Shown: positions 18,341 to 28,224, numbered from the stretch's first letter. The stretch is DNA of 50,546 nucleotides from an uncultured Paracoccaceae bacterium (GCA_947311485.1 CAMZLM010000081.1:1-50546); one strand, 5' to 3'. Made by a program: numbers and translations. Notes: generated from the sequence alone by a model not told the origin.

Positions 18341-18375
18341 CGGTATCTCCTGAAACGATTTGGGAGAGGAGCTAA

Positions 18376-18398
18376 GGCTTCCCCCGCCGGAAGGTCAA
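18376..18398 (-). promoter_or_regulatory. CueR-type operator/promoter of copZ
   Basis: Minus strand TTGACCTTCCGGCGGGGGAAGCC: same TTGACCTTCC...GGAA architecture; -10 element less clear. Confidence 0.6.
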
Positions 18399-18447
18399 GC
18401 GCCGGTTAAAAATAAATTCACAACTTGGAATATTTTCGCTCCCGGCC

Positions 18448-18478
18448 TTGACCTTCCCCCCACTGGAACCCCTATCTA
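18448..18478 (+). promoter_or_regulatory. CueR-type promoter of copA
   Basis: TTGACC-19 bp-TATCTA with TTCC-CCCCACT-GGAA dyad; elongated 19-bp spacer typical of MerR-family promoters. Confidence 0.8.
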
Positions 18479-18515
18479 GAGAAGCGAAACAGTCATTTTG
18501 ACAGAGGTAATCCCG

Positions 18516-21020
18516 ATGGATTCGCAACAGAGTGTTACATTTCAAATCGAAGGCATGACCTGTGCGTCCTGCGTTGGTCGTGCCGAACGGGCGCTGGCCA
18601 AAGTGGATGGCGTGCAGAGTGTTTCGGTTAATCTGGCCAACGAGACCGCGCAGGTGGTGTATGATGCGCCTGCCGATATTCCGGCTTTGCTGGATGCGCT
18701 GACCGATGCCGGTTATCCGGCGGCGACGCAGGAAATCACCCTGAATGTGGAGGGGATGACCTGTGCATCCTGTGTGGGGCGTGTCGAGCGAGCCTTGCGA
18801 AAAGCAGCGGGGGTGCTGGAGGCATCGGTTAATCTGGCCACGGAAACCGCCACGGTGCGGTTTGCCGAACGGGTGATTGAACCGCGCGACATTGCGGCGA
18901 TCGTGACGGATGCCGGTTATCCGGCCAAACTTAAGGACGCGGAGAAACCCCGCGATATGAACCGCAAGGCCAAAGAGGCCGCACATTTGAAAACCATGTT
19001 GATTATCGCGGCGGTGCTGGCGATTCCGGTGTTTGTGCTGGAAATGGGGGGGCATGTGTTTCCGGGGTTTCGGGATCTTGTCAACAGCACGTTGGGCGAA
19101 CAGAACAGCCGCTTGTTGCAGTTCGTTTTAACCACGGTGGTATTATTCTGGCCGGGCCGAGCGTTTTACACCAAGGGATTTCCGGCATTGTTCAAGGCCG
19201 CACCGGACATGAATTCGCTGGTGGCGCTGGGAACATCTGCCGCCTATGGGTTTTCGCTGATCTCGACTTTTGTGCCGTCATGGCTGCCGGAGGGAACGGC
19301 GAATGTCTATTACGAGGCAGCCGCCGTGATTGTCGTGCTGATCCTGCTGGGCAGGTACCTGGAAGCCCGCGCCAAGGGACGTACTGGCGAAGCCATCCGC
19401 AAGCTGGTCGGCCTACAGGCCAAATCTGCTCGTGTGGAACGCGACGGCACGGTGGTAGAACTGCCGATTGCGGATATTGTTGTGGGTGACGTGATCCATG
19501 TGCGCCCCGGTGAAAAAATCGCGGTCGATGGCGAGGTGCTGGACGGTGCGTCCTATGTGGATGAAAGCATGATCAGCGGCGAGCCGGTGCCGGTAGAGAA
19601 AACCAAAGGCGGCGAGGTTGTCGGCGGCACTGTCAACGGTACCGGTGCGTTGACGTTTCGGGCGACCAAGGTGGGTGGCGATACCATGTTGGCGCAGATC
19701 ATCGCCATGGTCGAGCAGGCGCAGGGGGCCAAGCTGCCGATTCAGGGTATTGTGGACCAGATCACCGCGTGGTTTGTACCGGCGGTGATGGCGGTAGCGA
19801 CGCTGACGGTCTTGGTCTGGATGATTTTTGGTCCTGATCCGGCGCTGGGCTTTGCGCTGGTGGCCGGTGTGGCAGTACTGATTATTGCCTGTCCCTGTGC
19901 GATGGGGCTGGCGACGCCGACGTCTATTATGGTTGGCACCGGGCGTGCCGCTGAAATGGGGGTACTGTTTCGCAAGGGGGATGCGTTGCAATCGCTGCAA
20001 GAGGCAGGGATTGTGGCGGTGGACAAAACCGGCACCCTGACCGAAGGCCGCCCGGAGCTGACCGATTTCAAACTGGCGGACGGGTTTGACGAGTCCGAAG
20101 TGCTGGCCATGGTGGCGGCAGTGGAAGACCGTTCCGAACACCCGATTGCCGAAGCCATCGTGCGCGGGGCCAAGGCCAAAGGACTGATGCTGCCGGAGAT
20201 CACCGAGTTTATTTCCATCACGGGCTATGGTGTGCAGGCGCAGGTGAACGGGCACCATGTTATGATCGGTGCGGACCGGTTCATGACCCGCGAAGATGTG
20301 CAACTGGCCCGGCTGGCCGATCAGGGGGATGCGCTGGGTAAAAAGGGCAAAACCCCGCTGTATGCCGCTGTTGACGGTGTGGCCGCAGCGGTGATTGCGG
20401 TATCCGATCCGATCAAGGCGAATACGCCTGCCGCAATTGAGGGGCTGCATGCGCTGGGGCTCAAGGTGGCGATGATTACGGGCGATAACCAAGGCACTGC
20501 CGATGCGATTGCCCGCGAATTGGGCATCGACCACGTGATTGCCGAAGTCCTGCCCGAAGGCAAGGTTCAGGCGCTTGAGGCCCTGCGCGCCGGCGGGGCA
20601 AAGCTAGCCTTTGTCGGGGATGGCATCAACGATGCGCCTGCGTTGGCTGCGGCGGATGTGGGGGTGGCCATCGGCACCGGCACGGATGTGGCGATCGAGG
20701 CCGCCGATGTGGTGCTGATGTCGGGTGAATTGACCGGTGTGGTCAACGCGTTTCACATCAGCCAGAAAACCATGGCCAATATCCGGCAAAACCTGTTTTG
20801 GGCGTTCGGCTATAACACCCTCCTAATTCCGGTGGCTGCCGGGGCGCTCTATCCGGTCTGGGGGATCATGCTGTCGCCGATGCTGGCGGCGGGGGCAATG
20901 TCCTTGTCCAGCGTATTCGTGCTGACAAACGCGCTGCGCCTGCGCTGGGTGAAACCGTTGCAGGCCGAAACATCACAGGGGGCTACGGCCCCGTCGCTGC
21001 AAACCGCAGCAGCAGAATAA
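18516..21020 (+). CDS. copA: Copper-translocating P1B-type ATPase with two N-terminal HMA domains
   Basis: Two MTCASC motifs, CPC motif ([12 protein letters not shown]), DKTGTLTEG phosphorylation site, [16 protein letters not shown]. Confidence 0.95.
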   Translation: MDSQQSVTFQIEGMTCASCVGRAERALAKVDGVQSVSVNLANETAQVVYDAPADIPALLDALTDAGYPAATQEITLNVEGMTCASCVGRVERALRKAAGVLEASVNLATETATVRFAERVIEPRDIAAIVTDAGYPAKLKDAEKPRDMNRKAKEAAHLKTMLIIAAVLAIPVFVLEMGGHVFPGFRDLVNSTLGEQNSRLLQFVLTTVVLFWPGRAFYTKGFPALFKAAPDMNSLVALGTSAAYGFSLISTFVPSWLPEGTANVYYEAAAVIVVLILLGRYLEARAKGRTGEAIRKLVGLQAKSARVERDGTVVELPIADIVVGDVIHVRPGEKIAVDGEVLDGASYVDESMISGEPVPVEKTKGGEVVGGTVNGTGALTFRATKVGGDTMLAQIIAMVEQAQGAKLPIQGIVDQITAWFVPAVMAVATLTVLVWMIFGPDPALGFALVAGVAVLIIACPCAMGLATPTSIMVGTGRAAEMGVLFRKGDALQSLQEAGIVAVDKTGTLTEGRPELTDFKLADGFDESEVLAMVAAVEDRSEHPIAEAIVRGAKAKGLMLPEITEFISITGYGVQAQVNGHHVMIGADRFMTREDVQLARLADQGDALGKKGKTPLYAAVDGVAAAVIAVSDPIKANTPAAIEGLHALGLKVAMITGDNQGTADAIARELGIDHVIAEVLPEGKVQALEALRAGGAKLAFVGDGINDAPALAAADVGVAIGTGTDVAIEAADVVLMSGELTGVVNAFHISQKTMANIRQNLFWAFGYNTLLIPVAAGALYPVWGIMLSPMLAAGAMSLSSVFVLTNALRLRWVKPLQAETSQGATAPSLQTAAAE

Positions 21021-21036
21021 TCAAGGAGTATCACAA

Positions 21037-21423
21037 ATGAACATTGGAAGCGTATCCGCCCAATCAGGCCTGTCCGCAAAAACCATCCGTTACTATGAGG
21101 ATATCGGGCTGGTGAAACCCCTGCGCGACACCAATGGATATCGGTCGTTTCAGGAGAAGGAGCTGCACAAGCTGACCTTTCTCAGCCGAGCGCGTGCGCT
21201 TGGGTTCACCATCGAGGATTGCCGCGCATTGCTGGCGCTGTACGAGGACGAAACCCGTGCCAGTGCCGACGTAAAACGCATTGCGCAAGAACAGCTGCAG
21301 ATGATTGAGAAAAAACTGGTAGACCTGCAGAACATGCATGACACGCTGTCCCACCTGATCGATGAATGTGCCGGCGATCATCGGCCCGATTGCCCGATTC
21401 TGAAGGATCTGGGCAAGGTTTAA
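21037..21423 (+). CDS. cueR: Copper-responsive MerR family regulator
   Basis: MerR HTH (MNIGSVSAQSGLSAKTIRYYEDIGLVKP) and C-terminal CxxxxxxxC metal loop (CAGDHRPDC); same operon as copA. Confidence 0.9.
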   Translation: MNIGSVSAQSGLSAKTIRYYEDIGLVKPLRDTNGYRSFQEKELHKLTFLSRARALGFTIEDCRALLALYEDETRASADVKRIAQEQLQMIEKKLVDLQNMHDTLSHLIDECAGDHRPDCPILKDLGKV

Positions 21424-21428
21424 TTGTG

Positions 21429-21647
21429 ATGAAACGCTGCCTGCGCGATAAAATGATCGAGGTCTGCGACCGTAAAATCGCCCAAAAGGGTGAAGGTGTC
21501 GGCCTGTCATTTTATGCTTTTTTCGCGAACAAAAACGACAATCCGGAATTGTTGATGCAGGCGGCTGAGTGGTGGATAAAAACCCACGAGCTTGACCATT
21601 TTGAAAAGGCCGCGAAAATCAAACAGATGGTTTTGGACGGGTTGTAA
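21429..21647 (+). CDS. Small conserved protein (DUF6500-like)
   Basis: 72 aa, MKRCLRDKMIEVCDRKIAQKGEGVGLSFYAFFANKNDN...; family assignment from memory of the sequence pattern. Confidence 0.6.
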   Translation: MKRCLRDKMIEVCDRKIAQKGEGVGLSFYAFFANKNDNPELLMQAAEWWIKTHELDHFEKAAKIKQMVLDGL

Positions 21648-21673
21648 AAAGGTGGGGGTCTACCCCGCCTTTT
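21647..21673. terminator. Bidirectional intrinsic terminator between convergent genes
   Basis: AAAAGGTGGGG-GTCTA-CCCCGCCTTTT: 11-bp stem with one G-U wobble, A/T tracts on both sides. Confidence 0.78.
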
Positions 21674-22601
21674 CCAGTATCGCCCGACACTTCACACAAT
21701 CGTCTTTCATCGTGACAATCAGGTCGTCGATGTTGTCAAACTTGGCTTCGGGGCGCAGGTAATCGACCAGCGCGACAGACACATGCGTGCCATAGAGGTC
21801 GCTCTCGAAATCCAGAACATGCACTTCCAGATTGGGGGCGTTGATGCCGAATGTCGGGCGTTCGCCCAGCGATGCCGCGCCCAGATAGGTGCCTTTGTGC
21901 GGGCCGCTCAGCACGTCGAAAAACACCGCATAGACGCCGAATTTCGGCAGGTGTAGACCCTTCATCGACAGGTTGGCCGTGGGAAAGCCCAGATCGCGGC
22001 CGCGCTGGTCTCCCTTTTCAACAATGCCTTCGATCCGGTGCCAATGGCCCAGTATCCGTGCGGCGCATTCGGGTTTTCCTTCGCGCAATTCCTTGCGGAT
22101 CGCAGTAGAGGAATAATCCCCCTGTGCATCGGTCACAAGCGGGGCGATGGTAACGCCGAAACCGTGGGTTTCACCCATTTTCTGCAATAGCTTTGCATCG
22201 CCTGTTCGTCCCTTGCCGAAACGGAAATCCGCCCCGACCACCAGATGCCGGATGCCCAGACCATCGCGCAGCACATCGCGCACGAAATCTTCGGCTGGTT
22301 TGGCTGCCAGTTCGGCATTGAAAGGCAGCTCGTACAGTTGATCCACCCCCAGCTTTTCAAACCGAGTGGCGCGGGCATCGGCGGACATCAGGCGGAAATC
22401 CGGTGCATCCGGTTGAAAAAAAGCACGCGGGTGCGGTTCAAACGTGACTACCCCCAACGGGGCCGATAACCCCGCCGCTGCTGCCCGTGCCAGCGCCAGT
22501 ACCGATTGGTGTCCCAGATGTACTCCGTCAAAATTGCCCATGGCAACGGCTGCGCCCTGATCGTTCGAGGTCAAACCGGTAAAGCTATTGTGACGTTTCA
22601 T
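21660..22601 (-). CDS. ribF: Bifunctional riboflavin kinase/FAD synthetase
   Basis: 'VAMGNFDGVHLGHQSVLALA', 'VVGADFRFGKGRTGD', 'GRDLGFPTANL'. Confidence 0.92.
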   Translation of the reverse strand: MKRHNSFTGLTSNDQGAAVAMGNFDGVHLGHQSVLALARAAAAGLSAPLGVVTFEPHPRAFFQPDAPDFRLMSADARATRFEKLGVDQLYELPFNAELAAKPAEDFVRDVLRDGLGIRHLVVGADFRFGKGRTGDAKLLQKMGETHGFGVTIAPLVTDAQGDYSSTAIRKELREGKPECAARILGHWHRIEGIVEKGDQRGRDLGFPTANLSMKGLHLPKFGVYAVFFDVLSGPHKGTYLGAASLGERPTFGINAPNLEVHVLDFESDLYGTHVSVALVDYLRPEAKFDNIDDLIVTMKDDCVKCRAILEKAG

Positions 22602-22654
22602 GGTGGGCCTTTCACTGTGGGGTTGTCCCCCCTTAAAATGCCAAACCGGTTGGG

Positions 22655-24580
22655 TCAATGGTCGGTCATAATGCCTTGGCCAATGGTTTTGCGTAAAAAT
22701 GCCAGGATCAGTGCCATCTGTTTGGCGGTGCTGTCCAGATCGCCGCCACCACCATGGCCACCTTTGGCAAATTCATAAAACCGTGGCGCATGTCCGGCAT
22801 CGCGTAATTTGGCCACCATGCGGCGGGCGTGGCTGGGATCAACGCGGTCATCGCTTTGATGCGTGTAAAACAGGGACGGCGGATAGGCCGTGCTGTCCGC
22901 AGGGGTGATTTGGTGGAGCGGCGAATAGGCCAGAAGATGTTCCCGGTCAGCAGGGGTGTCGGGATCGCCATATTCATCAATCCAGGCCTGACCGGCTGCA
23001 AATAGGTGAAAACGGGTCATGTCCAGCACCGGCACGCCGCTGATAATGGCCCCGAAATATTGCGGATAGCGGGTGAGCATCACGCCGGTCAAAAGCCCGC
23101 CATTGGAACCGCCCTCACAGGAAATACGCGCGGGACAGGACAGGCCGCGTGCGGCAATATCTGCGGCGATGCTCTTGAAATCCTCGAATGCCTTGTGGCG
23201 TTTGTTGCCCTTGGCTGCCAAATGCCAGTCAGGGCCAAATTCCGCCCCGCCGCGAATATAGGCCACCGCAAAACCGCCGCCGCGTTGCAGCCAGGTTTTG
23301 CCGGCAATTCCCAGATAATTGAACGGGTAGAGCGATGACGCAAATCCACCGTAGCCGTACATCCGTATCGGTGTCTGGTCGGTGGGATTGGCGGGCAAGG
23401 CAATATGGTAGGGGATTTTTGTGCCGTCATCCGAAATGGCATAATTCAGCTGTACCTGCATGCCTGTTGCATCAAAACGGGGCGTTGTGTGGTGGATTTC
23501 CTGCAGAGTGTCGGGGGTATCTGGATCAAACAGAAAGGTGGTGGGCGGGACAATCAGGCCAAGAGCCGTGATCAGGAGCCGGTTGTCGCCGGATTGATGA
23601 TCTGCATTCAGCAGGTGAAAATTGACAAAATCACATCCGTCGGGCAGGGGGATTTCCTGTGTCGTTGTGTCCGGTCCGGTCAGGTTTTTGCGAAACAGGC
23701 GCGGGATCAGGTTTTCGTGGGTTTGCCAGTAGATCCAGTTCTGGCTCAGAAAGTAATTTCCCAAAAACTGCGTATCCGATGCCGCGAACAATCGTTCGGC
23801 ATTCGTAACCGCATTCAAGGGGGCAAGCATCAGGTCACCGGCTGTATATGCGCCGGTTTCTGCCGGGGAAAAGGCAACATGTGTGGCGTTGATGTCCTTG
23901 GTGGATTTCAACGGTAGTGGCAGTTTGCGCATATTTTTCGGGTCGGTGCCGATAAAAACAATGGATTGGCCAATGTCCACATAGCGAAAGAAAAACAACA
24001 GAGGCGGCCCGTTGGCGGTAATTTCCACATGCGCATAAAGCGAGACATCGTTTTTGTCGGCCTCAAACACAATCGGCGCGTCATGCAGGTCTTGGCCGCG
24101 CCGCACCTGTTTGGCTACCCGCGCCCAACCGGATGTGGTGGCATTGCCAGCCCCGGCACTGGTGCAAACCAGCAGGCTGTCCGCATCCATCCACACCGTA
24201 TCGGCCTTGGCGGCGGGAATATCAAACCCGTCGTCGGGGTGGGTCTTGGTCGCGCAATCAAATTCCAGAAAACGACACCGGTCCGATCCGTCATCGGCAA
24301 GGATCAACAGCACCTGTTGCGGGTTGGCAGGATTGGCCGAGACCCCTTTCCAAACCCAGTTGTGGTCTTCATGCCGGCAAAAACCGTCCAGATCGAAAAC
24401 CGTTTCCCATTGGCAGGAGGCATCGGGCTTTTCACATGCCGGAATGCGCCGCCAAAGCCCCTTGGGGTTGGTGCTGTCCTGATGGAAATCATACCAGTAT
24501 TCGCCCCGTTGACGGTAATGAAAGGCCTTGTCCGGGTCTTGCAGAATATCCGCAATGGTCGCCCTGTCCTGTTCGAACAA
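22655..24580 (-). CDS. Prolyl oligopeptidase family S9A serine peptidase
   Basis: Catalytic motif 'ISCEGGSNGGLLTGVML', C-terminal 'FYEFAKGGHGGGGD'. The coding frame appears to continue upstream to about 24691 without a standard start codon (see findings). Confidence 0.9.
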   Translation of the reverse strand: MFEQDRATIADILQDPDKAFHYRQRGEYWYDFHQDSTNPKGLWRRIPACEKPDASCQWETVFDLDGFCRHEDHNWVWKGVSANPANPQQVLLILADDGSDRCRFLEFDCATKTHPDDGFDIPAAKADTVWMDADSLLVCTSAGAGNATTSGWARVAKQVRRGQDLHDAPIVFEADKNDVSLYAHVEITANGPPLLFFFRYVDIGQSIVFIGTDPKNMRKLPLPLKSTKDINATHVAFSPAETGAYTAGDLMLAPLNAVTNAERLFAASDTQFLGNYFLSQNWIYWQTHENLIPRLFRKNLTGPDTTTQEIPLPDGCDFVNFHLLNADHQSGDNRLLITALGLIVPPTTFLFDPDTPDTLQEIHHTTPRFDATGMQVQLNYAISDDGTKIPYHIALPANPTDQTPIRMYGYGGFASSLYPFNYLGIAGKTWLQRGGGFAVAYIRGGAEFGPDWHLAAKGNKRHKAFEDFKSIAADIAARGLSCPARISCEGGSNGGLLTGVMLTRYPQYFGAIISGVPVLDMTRFHLFAAGQAWIDEYGDPDTPADREHLLAYSPLHQITPADSTAYPPSLFYTHQSDDRVDPSHARRMVAKLRDAGHAPRFYEFAKGGHGGGGDLDSTAKQMALILAFLRKTIGQGIMTDH

Positions 24581-24687
24581 GCGATCAAACAGGGCGGTTT
24601 CGGTTTCCTGATTACGGGCCAGAACAAAGTGACGCGTATCCGCGGTGTTTTGTTCCAGTGACAGGTATTTTGCGGTTTTGATAGGGA

Positions 24688-25134
24688 TCAGCCTTGGTTG
24701 CGGGACGGCGCCAGCACCAGTGCTTCGCCTTTCATCACCAGTTTATCCCCGACCCGACAGGCACAATCAAGTCGCACACGGCGCTTTTCGGGGAAAATCT
24801 CGGCAACGGTGATGGTGGCTGTTACATGGTCTCCGGGGCGCACGGGGGCCAGAAACTGCATTTCCTGTTTCAGGTACACCGCCCCGTGTCCCGGCAGCTG
24901 TTCACCGATAATGGCGGACAATAACGCGCCGGTCAGCATCCCGTGGGCGATACGACCGTTGAACATGGTAGCATTTGCATAGTCGTCATCCAGATGCAGC
25001 GGATTATAGTCTTCGCTGACCTGCGCATACATGTTGATGTCGTGATCCGTGAATGTCTTGGAGATCGAACGGGTAAGGCCCACGTGCATATCTTCAATAT
25101 AAATGGTGCCGATTTCGATGTTGGTACGGGGCAT
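24688..25134 (-). CDS. MaoC family hot-dog dehydratase
   Basis: 'ISKTFTDHDINMYAQVSEDYNPLHLDDDYANATMFNGRIAHGMLTGALLS' (hydratase-2 motif). Confidence 0.88.
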   Translation of the reverse strand: MPRTNIEIGTIYIEDMHVGLTRSISKTFTDHDINMYAQVSEDYNPLHLDDDYANATMFNGRIAHGMLTGALLSAIIGEQLPGHGAVYLKQEMQFLAPVRPGDHVTATITVAEIFPEKRRVRLDCACRVGDKLVMKGEALVLAPSRNQG

Positions 25135-25221
25135 GGGCGTGACCTTTGCAGATGGGTTTTGCCTGTGGTTTAGGCAGGCAAGATGGTCAGGTCAAGCGCG
25201 CTCGCGTAATTAACCTGCTAG

Positions 25222-25249
25222 ATTACAGTCCAAATTGTAATATTATTAC
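25222..25249. promoter_or_regulatory. Overlapping palindromes in the MaoC upstream region
   Basis: ATTACA-GTCCAAAT-TGTAAT (25222-25241) overlapping GTAATA-T-TATTAC (25237-25249), both perfect. Confidence 0.35.
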
Positions 25250-25253
25250 GCGT

Positions 25254-26132
25254 CTATCGCAGGTGCCCGATGGCATAGGTGGTGCCGGCCTGTGATTTAC
25301 GCATGAACTGCTCCAGCTTCTGGGGATCCGGCTGCCCGTCAGTGCCAGTTTCCGTTGCCGCCAACCCGCCGGTAATGAACAGGCTGTCCAGATCCTCTTG
25401 CAAGGCACCGCGAATGTCGGTGTTGATGCCATCGCCGATCACGATGATCTTTTTGTCGATCACCACCCGTCCCAACAACGCCGTCAGCCGGTTGCGTGCC
25501 AGATCGAAAATCGGTGGATGCGGTTTGCCGAAATAGAATGCCTCGCCACCGCGTTCTGCATAGGCCTGCGCAATTGCGCCTGCGCAGTAAATCCGTTTGT
25601 GGCCCAGATCGACCATTATATCCGGATTGGCACAGAGCATTTTCAACCCGCGATTATGTGCGTCCAACAGGATTGCGGCGTAATCCTCGGGGGTTTCTGT
25701 CTGGTCGTCAAACAGGCCGGTACAAACCACGGCTTCGGCCTGATCCATGGGCACACGGGTGATGTTGGCCAGACCGGGGATGAAATCGGACGGCTCGAAA
25801 AACGAGAGATCCCGTTCGGGGCCGATGTGGAATACCTTGTGCCCAAAACTGCCCGCCGCCAATGCGGCGCGCGCGCTGTCACCGGATGTGGCGACCTCCT
25901 GATAAATATCACGTGGCACGCCCAGCCCGTCCAACTGTTCGATCACCGACTGCTTGGGGCGGGGAGAATTGGTCAGCAGCAAAACCGTGCCGCCCTGATC
26001 GCGGAATTTAGCCAGCGCGGCCACGGCCTCGGGAAAGGGGGCAACCCCGTTGTGCAAACAGCCCCACAGATCGACAAAGGCAACCTCGTACTGGTGGGAA
26101 ATTTCGTCAAAACGGGTAATAATTTTGGTCAT
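25254..26132 (-). CDS. HAD-superfamily hydrolase (NagD/TIGR01459-like)
   Basis: 'VAFVDLWGCLHNG', 'VLLLTNSPRPK', 'IIVIGDGINTDIRGALQ'. Confidence 0.85.
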   Translation of the reverse strand: MTKIITRFDEISHQYEVAFVDLWGCLHNGVAPFPEAVAALAKFRDQGGTVLLLTNSPRPKQSVIEQLDGLGVPRDIYQEVATSGDSARAALAAGSFGHKVFHIGPERDLSFFEPSDFIPGLANITRVPMDQAEAVVCTGLFDDQTETPEDYAAILLDAHNRGLKMLCANPDIMVDLGHKRIYCAGAIAQAYAERGGEAFYFGKPHPPIFDLARNRLTALLGRVVIDKKIIVIGDGINTDIRGALQEDLDSLFITGGLAATETGTDGQPDPQKLEQFMRKSQAGTTYAIGHLR

Positions 26133-26189
26133 GTCGGGCGGCTCCAGAGTTCCCCCCCTGTTAACAGCCTGCCGACAGGCCCGCAACGG

Positions 26190-27140
26190 TCAGGGCCGGC
26201 TTTTCTTGTGCTTCAACGCGGCCTCGCGGCGGGCAACATAGAGCGTGGATGAAATGATGATTGCCGCCCCGATCAGGGTCGGGGTGTCAGGAGACTCACC
26301 AAATAGAAAATAGGCGGCTGTGCCGATCAGGACCAGCCGTAAATAGGTAATAGGGGCCAGCACGGCGGCCTCTGCATGGCGATAGGCCTGTAGATCTGCC
26401 AGATTGCGCAAACCGCCGCCAATAATCAGTAACCCGATTGCCAGCCAAGCCCCGATGTCGGTTGGGACGGCCCAGACCGGTGCGGCCAACGGCACCGAGA
26501 TGATCGCGGTCAGCACAACAGAGGAGGTAAAGGCCGACAGCGGGCCGTCGGCTTCGGCAATGGGGCGTGACATGGACAGGGCAGTGGCAAACAGCATGGA
26601 GCTGGCCAGCGCGCTGAGCATTCCAAGCTGCAACGGCGCGCCCCCTGGGCGCAGGATAATCAGCGCCCCGATAAAGCCGACCGCAATGGCGGCGATCCGG
26701 CGTGGGCCGATCTTTTCGCCGTGAATGACAACGCTGATCAGGGTGGCAAAAACTGGGGCGGTAAACATCAATACCGTGGCCGTCGTCAGCGGAATAGAGG
26801 CAATGGTATAAAACCCGAGATGGGTTGAAATACCGATTGCGGTGCCGCGCGCAATATGTAGCCACGGTTTGGAAAACCGCAAATTGCGGCGTAGCGGAGA
26901 AAACAGGATCACCAACACCCCGAGCAACCCCATGGTCAGTACCGAGCGAAACAGCACGATCAGACGTGAATCAAACTCCGCCGCCAGCTGACGCACAGTC
27001 AGGGTCATGACGCTGGCGGCGAAAACCGATAGCAATATCCACAGGATACCCCGTTTATTGTCGCGCTCTTGTACCGGCGGTACAGGCAGGGCGTTGGCCC
27101 CGGGACCGGGGATCAGGGGTTTAGACGTGGGGCGGGGCAT
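26190..27140 (-). CDS. DMT superfamily (EamA) transporter
   Basis: About 10 TM helices, duplicated EamA halves. Confidence 0.85.
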   Translation of the reverse strand: MPRPTSKPLIPGPGANALPVPPVQERDNKRGILWILLSVFAASVMTLTVRQLAAEFDSRLIVLFRSVLTMGLLGVLVILFSPLRRNLRFSKPWLHIARGTAIGISTHLGFYTIASIPLTTATVLMFTAPVFATLISVVIHGEKIGPRRIAAIAVGFIGALIILRPGGAPLQLGMLSALASSMLFATALSMSRPIAEADGPLSAFTSSVVLTAIISVPLAAPVWAVPTDIGAWLAIGLLIIGGGLRNLADLQAYRHAEAAVLAPITYLRLVLIGTAAYFLFGESPDTPTLIGAAIIISSTLYVARREAALKHKKSRP

Positions 27141-27250
27141 GGGAGATCCGGTTAATGTGTTAACAACTTATCGCCAATTGCCGCCAAGCGCAATCGTGAG
27201 TGGCGCCTTGTGTCGGATTGTTTTACAAGGCTGGCCAAACAACGGGAGCG

Positions 27251-28141
27251 ATGGCCATGAACGAGACCACACAAACAGACGACCACAAAAACCGCGCATC
27301 TGCGTGGTTCCGCGATTTGCGCGACCAAATCGTTACCGCATTCGAAGCATTGGAAGACAGCCAGACCACCGGCCCTTTTGCCGACCGTCCCGCCGGCCGG
27401 TTCGAGGCGACTAAAACCACGCGTGAACAGGGCGGTGGCGGCCTGATGTCTGTTATGCGTGGCGGGCGGGTGTTTGAAAAGGTCGGGGTAAATATTTCCA
27501 CCGTGCATGGCACCCTTGGCGAGCGCGCGCAAATGGCGATGGCGGCGCGCAAAGGGCTGGATGGGATGAAAGAGGACCCGCGTTTCTGGGCCTCGGGCAT
27601 ATCCTTGGTGGCACACATGCAAAACCCGCACACTCCGGCGGTGCATATGAACACCCGCATGTTCTGGACACCGCATGCCTGGTGGTTCGGGGGCGGGGCG
27701 GATTTGAACCCCTGTATTGAATATGAACAGGACACCGCAGATTTCCACGGCGCGTTGCGGGACCACTGCAATCGCCACGATCCGGCGTATTATGACCGTT
27801 TCAAAGCCTGGGCTGACGAATATTTCTTTGTCCCCCATCGGGGCCGCGCCCGCGGGGTTGGTGGCGTGTTTTACGACGACCTGAACACGGGTGACTGGGA
27901 AGCGGATTTCGCATTCACCCAAGACGTAGGGCGCGCCTTTCTGCCGGCTTTTGTACCGGTGACCGAAAGACGCCGTAATACGCCATGGAACGAGGCCGAC
28001 AAAGACGCGCAATTGGTTCATCGCGGCCTCTATGCGGAATACAATCTTGTTTATGATCGTGGCACCAAATTCGGCCTTGAAACCGGCCACAACGCCGATG
28101 CAGTGCTGATGAGCCTGCCACCGATGGCCAAGTGGGTCTAG
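27251..28141 (+). CDS. hemF: Oxygen-dependent coproporphyrinogen III oxidase
   Basis: 'GGGADLNPCIEYEQDTADFHGALRDHC', 'RGRARGVGGVFYDDL', 'YNLVYDRGTKFGLETGHNADAVLMSLPP'. Confidence 0.95.
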   Translation: MAMNETTQTDDHKNRASAWFRDLRDQIVTAFEALEDSQTTGPFADRPAGRFEATKTTREQGGGGLMSVMRGGRVFEKVGVNISTVHGTLGERAQMAMAARKGLDGMKEDPRFWASGISLVAHMQNPHTPAVHMNTRMFWTPHAWWFGGGADLNPCIEYEQDTADFHGALRDHCNRHDPAYYDRFKAWADEYFFVPHRGRARGVGGVFYDDLNTGDWEADFAFTQDVGRAFLPAFVPVTERRRNTPWNEADKDAQLVHRGLYAEYNLVYDRGTKFGLETGHNADAVLMSLPPMAKWV

Positions 28142-28145
28142 CCTG

Positions 28146-28224
28146 TTCGAATTCGGTCAAATATCCCCGCCGGAGGCATAAAAGTCTTAATGCCTCCGGC
28201 GGGGATATTTCCGGCGAATTCGAA
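28146..28224. repeat. Rhodobacteraceae-type palindromic repeat acting as bidirectional terminator (intact copy)
   Basis: AAATATCCCCGCCGGAGGCAT (28159-28179) / 10-nt loop / ATGCCTCCGGCGGGGATATTT (28190-28210), 21-bp perfect stem, with outer arms TTCGAATTCG (28146-28155) / CGAATTCGAA (28215-28224). Confidence 0.85.

Noticed and set aside
19413-20534. 373-aa minus-strand ORF within copA
   Set aside because: Antisense to diagnostic P-type ATPase motifs; composition typical of a shadow frame.
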